DNA from: JACDCA01 sp963810305
GTDB taxonomy: Bacteria > Acidobacteriota > Vicinamibacteria > Vicinamibacterales > 2-12-FULL-66-21
Assembly: GCA_963810305.1 (NCBI GenBank)
Contig: CAWEMY010000017.1
Span: 310,001 to 374,000 of the forward strand
DNA: 64,000 nt
Reading direction: 5' to 3'
In this document: positions 36,354-45,301 of the stretch, one piece after another
How positions within the stretch are numbered: position 1 is the stretch's first letter
Layout of the letters: each line of letters begins with the position of its first letter
Notes under the pieces: model-generated
The model's input: only the letters and a program-made list of their open reading frames with translations
Told to the model about the DNA's origin: nothing
Databases searched by the model: none
Translations under genes and position numbers: made by a program

Positions 36354-39262
36354 ATGGCCTTCCTGCTCGCGTTACTGCTGCTTGGCGGGGGACAGGGCGT
36401 ATCTTCTTACGTCGGCAAACAGATCGTCGCCGCTGAAGTCGTCGTCGAAGGGTTCAGAACCCAGGACGCGACCGTGCAGTCGCTGATCGAGACGACCGCC
36501 GGAGAACCGCTGGCGATGGCCGAAGTCCGCGAGACGATCGCGCACCTCTTCAGCCTTGGCCGATACCAGGACATCCAGGTCGAGGCATTCGCCGAAGGGG
36601 AAGGCATCCGGGTGCGCTACAACCTGATTCCGATTCATAGCGTGCAGCGCGTGGAGTTCCGCGGCGAGCTCGGGCTGTCGTCCGGCACGCTGCGCGATGG
36701 GATCACCGAACGGTTCGGCCCAACGCCGTCCGCGACTCGCGCGACCGAGGTTGCGCAGCGGCTGCAGGAGGTCTACAACGAACGCGGCTACCTTGGCGCC
36801 GCGATCCGACCGGTCGTCGAGGTGCTCCACGATCCCGACCGGACGATCCTCGCCTTCGAAATCGAACCTGGACCCGTCGCGAGGATCGGACAGGTGGCGA
36901 TCGAAGGGGAGCTGGGAGAACCGCGGGAGCCTTTTCTTCGCCGGATCCACGCTGAGCCCGGTCGCGTCTACGAACGCATCGAAGTGGACCAGCGTCTCAC
37001 CGAGTTCATCCAACGGCAACAGCGGCAGGGGCGATACGAAGCCGCGGCGCGACACACCTTCCAGCAATCGGACGATGGGAAGACAGTCAATTTGATGATT
37101 GACGTCGATCGTGGCCCCGCGGCGACCGTGCAGTTCACCGGGGATCCATTGCCGAAGGACCGGCTCGAGGAGCTGGTTCCGGTGCGACGCGAAGGGTCCG
37201 TCGATACGGATCTGATCGAGGATTCAGAGCGGAGGATCGCCCAGTTTCTCCATCAGCAGGGTTACTGGAAGGCGATCGTCACATCCACACGGCAGCAGAC
37301 AGCCGAGCGGCTCGACATCGTGTTCAACGTCCGCCAGGGCCTGCAGTACCGCATCGAGGATGGCGTCGAGGTCACGGGCCACCAGGCGATCTCGATCGAG
37401 GAGCTTCGACCCGCGCTCGTGCGGCTTGCAGGCGGACAGCCTTTTGTCGAATCCGACCTGACCGCCGCGGTCGGTGCGATTCGCGGCATCTACCTGCGCC
37501 GCGGATTCGCCCATTCGAAGATCTCTTCGGCTGCCAACGAGCGTCCGCCGGCGGCAACCGGCGAGGGACGCGTGAAACCGGTGATCACGATTGCCGAAGG
37601 CCCGCTCACGGTTGTCGGGACCGTGAGTTTCTCGGGAAACGAAGCGATCGCGAGCGGCGAGCTGGCCACTCGAATCCGCTCGGCGACCGGAGCGGCCGTA
37701 CTTCGAGCCAACGGTCGTTCAAGATCGCGATGCGGTTCTGCTCGAGTACCGCAATCGTGGATTTCGCCACCGCCACGGCGGAAGTGTCGGCTCAGCTCGC
37801 CGAAGACCGCTCGCGGGTCGATCTCACGTTCCGGATCACCGAAGGTCCGCAGACGCTCGTCGACCACGTTCTGATCGTCGGCAACGTCCGGACGGATGAA
37901 AAGGTCATCGCGCGCGAGATCGTGCTGCAGCCCGGGCGGCCGCTCGGCCTCGGGGATCTCATCGAAAGCCGCCGCCGCATCGCCGCGCTCGGGCTGTTCA
38001 GGCGCGTGCAGATCACCGAGATCGCGCACGCGGGTTCGACGAAGCACGACGTCCTGGTCACCGTCGAGGAGGCGCCGTCGACGACGATCGGATACGGCGG
38101 CGGTCTCGAAGCCAGCGAACGCCTGCAGGAGGCCTCCGAAACAGGAGTGGCCGAAGAGCGGCTCGAATTTGCCCCGCGCGGCTTCTTCGAAGTCGGCCGG
38201 CGGAATCTCGGAGGGCGCAACCGGTCGGTGAACCTGTTCACCCGACTGAGTCTCCGTCCAGACTCGAGCGCGGACAACGCCTCTGGCGACAACAATTTGT
38301 TTGGCTTCGCCGAGTACCGTGTCATCGGGACGTATCGAGAACCGCGATCCTTCGGTCTCAACAGCGACATCGTCATTACCGGTGCGATCGAGCAGGGGAT
38401 CCGATCGAGCTTCAACTTCGCCCGAAAAGGCGTGAATGTGGAAGTGGCTCGGCGCCTCAACCGCCAGGTGCGCGTCGGCGGCAGATACTCGTTCAACACC
38501 ACCAAGACGTTCGACGTTACCTTCGATACTGAAACCGACGAAGGAGAGATCGCCACGATCGACCGGATCTTTCCGCAGGTGCGGCTGTCGGCGTTCTCCG
38601 GCGCGATTTCACGCGACACGCGCGACGATGTGGTGGATCCGAGCCGTGGGCGATTCCTGAGTGCGGACGCCACCATCGCGGCGCGTGCGCTTGGCGGCGA
38701 GGTCGGCTTCGTCAAGTCGTACGTCCAGGGCTTGTTTTTCCACCGTCTGCCGGTCCGACGCCGCGTCGTATTCGCAGGCCGGGTCGCGCTGGGCCTGGCC
38801 GACGGTTTTCCGCGACTGGTCGAGCAGACCGACGCCGACGGCAATGTGATCGAAGGGGAGTTCATCACGATCGAAGACCTGCCCGCGAGCGAGCGGTTTT
38901 TTGCCGGCGGCGACTCGACGATCCGCGGGTTCGCTCTCGACAGCGTCGGGGCGCCGAATACCATCACCCCGACAGGATTTCCGCGCGGCGGGAACGCCAT
39001 GCTATTGCTGAACGCAGAGCTGCGCGTGCCGGTCTGGGGAGATCTCGGCGCCGCGGTTTTCGTCGATGGCGGCAACGTCTTCGAGCGGACGACGCAGCTC
39101 GATCTCGGCGAGTTGCGGGGGAGCGTGGGCTTCGGCGTCCGCTACCGTTCGCCGATCGGCCCGGTCAGGCTCGATCTCGGCTTCAAGCTCGATCGCCGCA
39201 TCGTTGGCGACCGGCTCGAAGATCCGAGAGGCCTTCACTTCAGCATAGGTCATGCCTTCTAA
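36354..39262 (+). CDS. bamA: BamA/TamA-family outer-membrane assembly protein (two frameshifts)
   Basis: Omp85-type protein of about 968 residues that inserts beta-barrels into the outer membrane. A signal peptide (FLLALLLLGGGQGVSS) is followed by POTRA-like repeats (AAEVVVEGFRTQDATVQSLIE; IHSVQRVEFRGELGLS; ARIGQVAIEGELGE; QYRIEDGVEVTGHQAI; VVGTVSFSGNEAI; TLVDHVLIVGNVRT) and a C-terminal barrel (YGGGLEASE...GLHFSIGHAF, ending in Phe). The frame moves near 37692 and again near 37763; the short piece between reads PYFEPTVVQDRDAVLLEYRNRGF, a typical POTRA. The gene sits between tamB and a SurA-like gene, so it may be the TamA partner. Confidence 0.92.
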
Positions 39263-39944
39263 CCACAACATCTTGGGGTTCCCCCTGCATGTGAGCGGAT
39301 TCGGCCGCCTTTTGGGGTCAGGCCCCGTTTTGTTGCTGATGCTGCTGCTTGGGGGTCAGGCCCCGATTCGCGCCGAGGTGATCGATCGGATTCTGGCGGT
39401 GGTCAGTGGGGCGCTGGTGCTTCAGAGTGATGCCGAAGGGGCGATCAGGCTGGGGCTGGTGACGGTGCCGGCCGGTTCGGACCGTCTGCAGGCGGCGCTG
39501 GATCAGCTGATCGAGCGTCAGCTGATGCTCATCGAAGTCGACCGCTACGGGCCGCCCGAGCCGCCGCTTTCCGAAGTGGACGCCGCGATGCGCGAGATCG
39601 ACAAGCGCGTCGGGTCGGGTGAACAGATGAGCGCAATCCTGGCCCAGTCAGGCATGACCGTCGATCAGCTGCGGCTGCGCGTGCGTGATGACATCCGCAT
39701 GCGCTCGTACCTGCTGCAGCGTTTCGGCAATCAGCCGGTCCCCGCCGAGGACGAGATCGTCCAGTACTACCGCACCCACGAGCGCGAGTTCACGCGCGGC
39801 GGCGTCCTCCGCCCGTTCGCCGAAGTTGGCGTGGAAGCGCGCGAAGCCCTGATCGCCGAGCGGCGTGACCTGCTGATTCGTGAATGGCTGGCGGGGTTAA
39901 GACGCCGGGCGGACATCAACGTCTTGTACCTTCCCGCCCGCTGA
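39252..39944 (+). CDS. SurA N-domain-like periplasmic chaperone without PPIase domain
   Basis: The 230-residue protein overlaps bamA by 11 bases. A hydrophobic leader precedes EVIDRILAVVSGALVLQSDAE, the helix typical of SurA/PpiC N-terminal chaperone domains (usual VxxxNxxxI/V pattern). Helical blocks follow (LDQLIERQLMLIEVDRYG; VDQLRLRVRDDIRMRSYLLQRFG; EAREALIAERRDLLIREWLAGLRRRADI). No parvulin domain is present. It probably helps outer-membrane proteins reach BamA. The signal peptide is partly encoded by two GGGGTCAGGCCCC repeats. Confidence 0.78.
   Translation: MPSNHNILGFPLHVSGFGRLLGSGPVLLLMLLLGGQAPIRAEVIDRILAVVSGALVLQSDAEGAIRLGLVTVPAGSDRLQAALDQLIERQLMLIEVDRYGPPEPPLSEVDAAMREIDKRVGSGEQMSAILAQSGMTVDQLRLRVRDDIRMRSYLLQRFGNQPVPAEDEIVQYYRTHEREFTRGGVLRPFAEVGVEAREALIAERRDLLIREWLAGLRRRADINVLYLPAR
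39314..39364. repeat. Two GGGGTCAGGCCCC elements inside the SurA-like signal peptide
   Basis: Copies at 39314-39326 and 39352-39364 flank the hydrophobic core (VLLLMLLLG) of the signal peptide and are read in frame. Reverse complement GGGGCCTGACCCC equals the elements at 14076 and 16568. Confidence 0.85.
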
Positions 39945-39983
39945 TAACTTCTAACTACTAACTACTAACTACTAACTACTAAC
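39945..39983. repeat. Left inverted 7-bp array (TAACTAC-type) next to the kinase gene
   Basis: TAACTTC then four TAACTAC units follow the SurA-like stop codon immediately. On the minus strand they code for the last residues (VSS, stop) of the kinase. The right flank of that gene carries the same units in the opposite orientation (43138-43178). Because 7 is not a multiple of 3, the TAA recurs in all three plus-strand frames. Confidence 0.88.
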
Positions 39984-42900
39984 TGGTTCCTGTGTGAGCA
40001 TTGCGAGCACTGCCGCGGGCGACAGCACACTCGCATTCGCCACGAGGCCGTCCAGCCTGCCTTTCGGGATCGACGCCTTCAGCGCGTCGATCCGGCTGAC
40101 CACACCCGGGTCCATTGGATGTGCGATGACGACACCGGCGCGTTCGCTCAACGCGTGCGCGGCTGTGGCGATCTCGACCGCGCGTTCCGAGCGTCCTTCG
40201 GCAGCCTCGACCGCCGCAAGACCGAGGAGTGCCAGACCGGTGCCGCGCGGGCTGCCCACCTCCTCGCTCGTCTGCACTCCCAGGCGAAAGGAGCGTTGCG
40301 CCGCAAGCGGATCGCCAGCGACAAGCGCAGTCCAACCCATCTCGCAATGCACGCGGGCGACCTCCGGCTGATCGCCGATCGCGGCGAGTGATTCGAGCGC
40401 CTGGCTGTAGAGGGCGAGCGCCCGCGCATGATCCCCCTTGGCGAAGGACATTTGAGCCAGGAAGCTGAGTGCTATACCGCCGCCTTCGCGGTCGTTCATC
40501 CGTTCCTGGATCCGGCGCGCCTCCTCGACCAATGCGATGCCTGATGCCAGGTCACCGGTCACGAATAGCAGCATCCCTTTCATCGTCATCCCGAGCGCCT
40601 GCACGAAATCCGAGACGCCACCCGCGCTCCGCGCGATTGCTTCGTCGAGCGCCGCACCCGCCTTCTCCATCCGCCCGAGGCTCAGGCAGCAGTAGCCGAC
40701 ACCCATTTGCCCTTCGGCTGCTACTTCCGCATCGCCGATGGCCTTGCCATCCTCGTAACCTCCGGCCCACTCGCCTACCGAACGCTCCCATTCGCCGGTC
40801 GTGGTGGAGACCATTCCGGCCGCCAGCTGGGCGAGCGCCCGGCCACGGCTCGGCGGAGCATTCGCAGCGAGCGCCAGCAGCGGGTCGAGGAGTACGCGCG
40901 CAGTGAAATGCTGCCCGCCGATGTGCCAGAACCAGTTCAAGTGGCCGCAGAGGAGCAGTCCCTTCTCGAGCGCAGCCTTGTCGCCGGCGCTGGCGCAGCC
41001 GGTGAGCCACTGGATGGCGGCTTGCGTGTTCGCGTTCTCGTTGCGGGCGCGCCGCAGGACGTCGAGCTGCTCCGTGCCGCGGATGCCGGCAGCGACGCCT
41101 GCTGCAAACCGCAGGTAGTAATCCGCATGCGCATTCCGGGTGGCGTCCACTCCGCCGCCGGCGTGGAGCTGTTCGGACGAAAATGCGCGGATCGTCTCGA
41201 GCAGCGCATAACGTTCGCCCGAGCCGACCACGCGCACCAGACCCTTTTCGACCAGCGAGTTCAGCTCGTCCAGCGCGCGGTGGCGTTCGTCGTCGGCGTA
41301 GCAGACGTGTTCCATCGCTTCGAACGTCCAGCCTTCGTGGAAGCACGAGAGCCGGCGCAGCAGCTGCTGTTCGGCTGCGTCGAGCAGCGAGTAGCTCCAG
41401 CTGATCGTCGCCCGCAGTGTGCGCTGGCGCAGCGGGAGGTCCCGGTCGCCCGACGTCAGCAGGTCGAGGGCGTGGTCGAGCCGTCGCAGTAGTGCGGCGG
41501 GTTCAAGCACGCGCACTCGCGCCGCGGCGAGCTCCAGCGCCAGAGGCAGGCCGTCGAGCCGCCGGCAGATCGCCGCGACCACCGCTGAATTCGCTTCGGT
41601 GAGGGCGAAGTCCTGCTTGACCTTCAGGCCGCGCTGGAGGAACAGTGCGACCGAGGGGTTCTTCCTGAGCGCGTCGAGCGACGTCAGGCCCGCCGCCGGC
41701 AACTCGAGCGGCGGCAGGACGAACTCGGTCTCGGCGCCGATCTTGAGCGGCGCACGGCTCGTCGCGATAACCTGAAGAGCCGGGCATCGTTCGACGAGTG
41801 CCGCGATCTCTTCGGCAACGTCGATCACCTGCTCGAGGTTGTCGAGCACCATCAGCATCCGTCGCTGTCCGATCACGGTGGCGAGAGCATCGAGAGCCGA
41901 CCGGCCGTGCGCCTCGGGGATCTCCAGGGCGCTGCCGACCGCCGGCAATACCGCCGACGCCGACGTCACCGACGCGAGTGACACGAATGCCGCGCCGCCG
42001 GGATACTCCGGTGCCAGCCGCCGGAATAGCTCGATGGAAAAGCGCGTTTTGCCCGTGCCACCGTATCCCGTAACGGTGAGAAGCCGCGCGCCTTCACGCA
42101 CCCGCTGAACCGCCGCGTCCAGCGTTTGCTCACGGCCGAGCAAGGGCGTAGACGGCGTCGGCGGCGCCTTGAGGATCGTCGCGGCATCCCGAATCGTCCC
42201 GACGCGCCGCAGTTCGCTGCCCACATCGCGTGCGGTCTGGAAACGCGCGCCGGGCTCCTTTTCCAGACAGCGCGTGACAATGCGCTGGAGATCGGCGGGA
42301 GCGTCGGCCCGTATTCCTGACAGCGAAGTGGGGGTGTCGCGGAGAATCGCGCTGCTGATCAGACCGACGGTTGCCCCCTCGAACGGCCGGCGCCCGGTCG
42401 CCAGCTCGTAGAGGACGATGCCGAGGGCGAACAGGTCCGTACGGCTGTCGACCGCCTCGCCACGCAACTGCTCGGGCGCCATGTACGGCACGGTGCCGAC
42501 GACCTGACCGGTCGCCGACAGTGGTGCGACCGTCGCCGCCTGTGCGGCCGCGAGATCGGCGTTCGAGTCTGCCAACTTGGCGAGCCCGAAGTCGAGCACC
42601 TTCACTCGCCCGTCGCTGGTGAGCATGACATTCGCGGGCTTCAGATCGCGATGGACCACGCCCTTATCGTGCGCTGCCGCCAGCGCATCGGCGATGGCGA
42701 TGCCAAGCTCCACGACACGTGCGACCGGGAGGCCGCCCGGTGTCACCTGTCGATCGAGCCCCTCCCCCTCGACCAGCTCCATCGTCAGGAACCGGACGCC
42801 GTCCTCATCCTCGACCGAATAGAGCGTGACGATATTGGGATGGTTGAGGCCGGCGACAGTGCGCGCCTCGTGTTCGAATCGCGCCAGGCGGTCGGCGTTC

Positions 42901-43046
42901 GCGGCCATGCCGGCAGGCAGTACCTTGAGCGCGACGTCCCGTCCGAGCCGGCTATCCCGCGCCCGGTACACCTCTCCCATGCCGCCCGCGCCGATCGGGG
43001 CGACGATCTGGTACTTACCGAGTTGCGTGCCGGCGGAAATGAGCAT
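39972..43046 (-). CDS. Ser/Thr protein kinase fused to an ATPase domain and TPR-like repeats
   Basis: A 1024-residue protein. The N-terminus is a Hanks-type kinase: GAGGMGEVYRARDSRLGRDVALKVL, catalytic VVHRDLKPANVMLTSDG, KVLDFGLAKL, GTVPYMAPEQLRGE. The middle is a STAND-type ATPase, like those of AfsR/LuxR-type regulators (Walker A TGYGGTGKTRFSIEL; MLMVLDNLEQVIDV; VIATSRAPLKIGAE). The C-terminal half consists of TPR-like helical repeats (ALAALYSQALESLAAIGDQPEVARVHCEMGW...). No HTH or membrane helix was seen. It probably integrates signals through phosphorylation and oligomerisation. It is a single-gene unit bracketed by inverted heptamer arrays, and its last codons lie inside one. Confidence 0.9.
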   Translation of the reverse strand: MLISAGTQLGKYQIVAPIGAGGMGEVYRARDSRLGRDVALKVLPAGMAANADRLARFEHEARTVAGLNHPNIVTLYSVEDEDGVRFLTMELVEGEGLDRQVTPGGLPVARVVELGIAIADALAAAHDKGVVHRDLKPANVMLTSDGRVKVLDFGLAKLADSNADLAAAQAATVAPLSATGQVVGTVPYMAPEQLRGEAVDSRTDLFALGIVLYELATGRRPFEGATVGLISSAILRDTPTSLSGIRADAPADLQRIVTRCLEKEPGARFQTARDVGSELRRVGTIRDAATILKAPPTPSTPLLGREQTLDAAVQRVREGARLLTVTGYGGTGKTRFSIELFRRLAPEYPGGAAFVSLASVTSASAVLPAVGSALEIPEAHGRSALDALATVIGQRRMLMVLDNLEQVIDVAEEIAALVERCPALQVIATSRAPLKIGAETEFVLPPLELPAAGLTSLDALRKNPSVALFLQRGLKVKQDFALTEANSAVVAAICRRLDGLPLALELAAARVRVLEPAALLRRLDHALDLLTSGDRDLPLRQRTLRATISWSYSLLDAAEQQLLRRLSCFHEGWTFEAMEHVCYADDERHRALDELNSLVEKGLVRVVGSGERYALLETIRAFSSEQLHAGGGVDATRNAHADYYLRFAAGVAAGIRGTEQLDVLRRARNENANTQAAIQWLTGCASAGDKAALEKGLLLCGHLNWFWHIGGQHFTARVLLDPLLALAANAPPSRGRALAQLAAGMVSTTTGEWERSVGEWAGGYEDGKAIGDAEVAAEGQMGVGYCCLSLGRMEKAGAALDEAIARSAGGVSDFVQALGMTMKGMLLFVTGDLASGIALVEEARRIQERMNDREGGGIALSFLAQMSFAKGDHARALALYSQALESLAAIGDQPEVARVHCEMGWTALVAGDPLAAQRSFRLGVQTSEEVGSPRGTGLALLGLAAVEAAEGRSERAVEIATAAHALSERAGVVIAHPMDPGVVSRIDALKASIPKGRLDGLVANASVLSPAAVLAMLTQEPVSS

Positions 43047-43050
43047 AGGA

Positions 43051-43178
43051 GTTCGCAGTTCGCAGTTCGCGGTGCGCGGGGCGCGGGGCGCGGGTCGCGG
43101 TGCGCAGTTCGCGTTCGCGGTTCGCGGTTCGCAGTTCGCAGTTAGTTTAGTAGTTAGTAGTTAGAAGTTAGAAGTTAT
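43051..43178. repeat. Right 7-bp array grading from GTTCGCA to GTTAGAA units
   Basis: Some 18 heptamers drift along the array: GTTCGCA, GTGCGCG, GGGCGCG, GTTCGCG, GTTAGTA, GTTAGAA, GTTATCG. It fills the whole region upstream of the kinase start and includes the stop codon of the neighbouring glycosyltransferase-like gene. The GTTAGTA/GTTAGAA end is the inverse of the left array at 39945-39983. Confidence 0.88.
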
Positions 43179-45238
43179 CGCTTCTGCACTCTTAGATAAT
43201 CGATCGCTGCGGCAAGGGGACGTGGGTCCCCACCCAGACCGACGTCGGCGGGCCGCGTGGCGCGGGCGAATTGTAACCTCACGCGGTTGATGCCGGCGCG
43301 CCAGGGCCGTTCTTCCGTGACGAACTCGATCGTCGTCCATTCCGGTGGAGCGTTGAGGCCGGAGGCGACCAGTGTTTCGTTCACGTAGACACTCAGCGAT
43401 TGTGGCGGCGCTCCGGCATAGTTGAAGGCCTGCGCGCGGACCTGCACGGCCAGGCTCGCGGCATGGTCGAGCGGGACCAACAGTGTTGCGGGCGTGGCAA
43501 CCCAGCGGAACGTGATGGAGCCGTCACGTTCGGGCTGGTGCCACCCTTCTCCCAGAAGGAGCTCATCACCGCTGCCGATATCGACGCGTCCGTAGGGGCG
43601 GGTTGGATCCCCGAGAAAGCGGTTTGCGGCGAGCAGGTCGTACGATCCGATCGGCAGTCCGTTGCGCGCCGCGAACACGAGGCTCGCGGGATACGTGAAC
43701 GGATTGCCGAACCAGCCGTGGACCACACGCGCCTGGTAGGCGCCCGCTTCGCCGAACGACACCGGTTCGCCGATTCGTACCTGGCCGTCCTGGGCGACTT
43801 TCATCAGCGAGACGTTCCATAGCGCGAGGAGCGCGCACGCGGCGACGACGACGGTGCCGGGGCGCCGGCTGGTCCAGCGGATCGCCCGTTCACCGAGCGC
43901 AGCGGCGCCGAGAGCGAATAGCGGAATCGTCCCGTCGAACCGGCGTCCACCGAACCCGGCGCTGCCCCACCAGTCCTGAATCGACGCGTTGAAATAGACC
44001 ATTACGCCGAGGCAGAGAAGCACTGCGAGACCGACGGGTGGACGCATCCACGCAAAGATGAACAGGCCGATCGCTCCGAGATAGAGCGCGGGCGACCAGC
44101 TGAGAAGTCCATTGCGCGAGGACCACAGGATGTCGACGAGTTGCGGATCCCAAAGGCGAATCTGCGGCCCGACCGGGGACACGGCCAGGAACTTGCCATA
44201 AATTGCGCGCCAGGCGAGCATCTGCGGGAGGAAACCGACGATCGCGCAGGCGGTGAACGCGACCCCTGCGATCAGCGTTTCGCGAACGCGCTGATTGTCC
44301 TTCCGGCGATAGCCGTCCAGCGAGCAGTGATCGAGCGCGTCGCACATCGGGAGCAGGGCGAAAAGGACGTTCTGCCAGCGGATCAGTCCGATGAATCCGG
44401 CCAGCGCGCCGAGCAGCGCCCATTGCCGCAGGGTCCGGTTCTCGCGCGTCGCCGCCCACATCCAGATGAACGCCGCCGCCCCCGCCATCGACGGCGCGTG
44501 CGTCATGCTCGGCTCTTTGACGATGTACCAGAGCATGAAGGAACCGATGACGACGAAAGCAGTCGCCATGGCCGCGAGCCCGCGAGCGAAATAGAGCGAC
44601 ACCAGCCGCCATGTGAACCAGCAGCCAAGCAGGCCATACACCAGGCCTGCGATACATAGCGCCTGTCGGTAGGGAAAGGAAACGCCGTTGGTGCTGACGT
44701 CCGGGTTTCGTGCGCCGAGCCCTTTGGCGACGGCATGGCCGCCGATGAAGAACGGCGCCCAGACGAACGCAGGACCGATCGTCCACGCAGACTGCGCGTA
44801 GCCGGTCGGCGTCGGATTGAACAGGTGCGCCTTGTCGCCAAGGCCGAGCATCTTGTAGTCGTTGGTGAAATTCACGTCCTGGTCGAAGGCGAGCGATCGC
44901 AGGTAGGCGTAGTAGTAGAAGCCATCGCTCTGCAGCCGCGCCCCGAGTTGAAGCTGCAGCGCGACACCGAGGGTGAACAGGACGGCGAAGAGAACCGGCG
45001 TCTTCGTAGAGGCCGCCTTCAGGCGGCCGGTGTCGGGCCGGCTGCCTTCGACTGCGCTCAGGCCAGGAAAGCCGGCCCCTACCGACAATACGATCGCCCC
45101 CACAACCGCCACCGCGACCATCGTCCAGACAGAAAAGTTCCCGCCCGAGATCCCGGCAACGATCGACTTTCGAGCGACTTCACGCGAGACGAGCTCGAGC
45201 GCCGCGAGGCCGATGAGGGCCCATCCCGCACCCCGCAT
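43175..45238 (-). CDS. Polytopic membrane protein, probable glycosyltransferase-like
   Basis: A product of about 687 residues with 11 or so predicted helices (PVLFAVLFTLGVALQL, YGLLGCWFTWRLVSLYFA, GVAFTACAIVGFLPQML, LAVLLCLGVMVYF). A C-terminal soluble domain resembles a carbohydrate-binding beta fold (EPVSFGEAGAYQARVVHGWFG...GSITFRWVATPATLLVPLDHAASLAVQVRAQ). Layout and neighbours suggest a GT39/GT83-like enzyme, but no catalytic motif is certain. I place the start at ATG 45238; longer starts begin inside a 7-bp array and give a repetitive N-terminus (MRDAERG). A GGCCGCCTTCAGGCGGCC repeat is read in frame (RLKAAST). Confidence 0.72.
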   Translation of the reverse strand: MRGAGWALIGLAALELVSREVARKSIVAGISGGNFSVWTMVAVAVVGAIVLSVGAGFPGLSAVEGSRPDTGRLKAASTKTPVLFAVLFTLGVALQLQLGARLQSDGFYYYAYLRSLAFDQDVNFTNDYKMLGLGDKAHLFNPTPTGYAQSAWTIGPAFVWAPFFIGGHAVAKGLGARNPDVSTNGVSFPYRQALCIAGLVYGLLGCWFTWRLVSLYFARGLAAMATAFVVIGSFMLWYIVKEPSMTHAPSMAGAAAFIWMWAATRENRTLRQWALLGALAGFIGLIRWQNVLFALLPMCDALDHCSLDGYRRKDNQRVRETLIAGVAFTACAIVGFLPQMLAWRAIYGKFLAVSPVGPQIRLWDPQLVDILWSSRNGLLSWSPALYLGAIGLFIFAWMRPPVGLAVLLCLGVMVYFNASIQDWWGSAGFGGRRFDGTIPLFALGAAALGERAIRWTSRRPGTVVVAACALLALWNVSLMKVAQDGQVRIGEPVSFGEAGAYQARVVHGWFGNPFTYPASLVFAARNGLPIGSYDLLAANRFLGDPTRPYGRVDIGSGDELLLGEGWHQPERDGSITFRWVATPATLLVPLDHAASLAVQVRAQAFNYAGAPPQSLSVYVNETLVASGLNAPPEWTTIEFVTEERPWRAGINRVRLQFARATRPADVGLGGDPRPLAAAIDYLRVQKR
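45006..45082. repeat. GGCCGGCT-type repeat cluster inside a membrane protein gene
   Basis: GTAGAGGCCGCCTTCAGGCGGCC (first part 45006-45028) followed by a second imperfect GGGCCGGCT...AGCCGGCCC pair to 45082. Read in frame as GAGFPGLSAVEGSRPDTGRL, a segment between two predicted membrane helices. Confidence 0.8.
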
Positions 45239-45301
45239 CCCGCGTTCCGCATCCCGCATCCCGCGTTCCGCATCCCGCATTCCGCGTCCCGCATCCCGCA
45301 T
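45231..45301. repeat. 7-bp array (ATGCGGG-type on the minus strand)
   Basis: About ten heptamers (ATGCGGG, ACGCGGA, ATGCGGA, ACGCGGG) lie between the stop of one glycosyltransferase and the start of the next. On the minus strand the unit offers ATG every 7 bases, in all three frames, so the gene start is ambiguous by sequence alone. Confidence 0.85.

Noticed and set aside
39972..43046. Phage-defence STAND (Avs-like) system
   Set aside because: The N-terminal kinase and middle ATPase resemble regulatory kinases of the AfsR/PknD type. There are no neighbouring defence genes or nuclease effectors, so defence is not supported.
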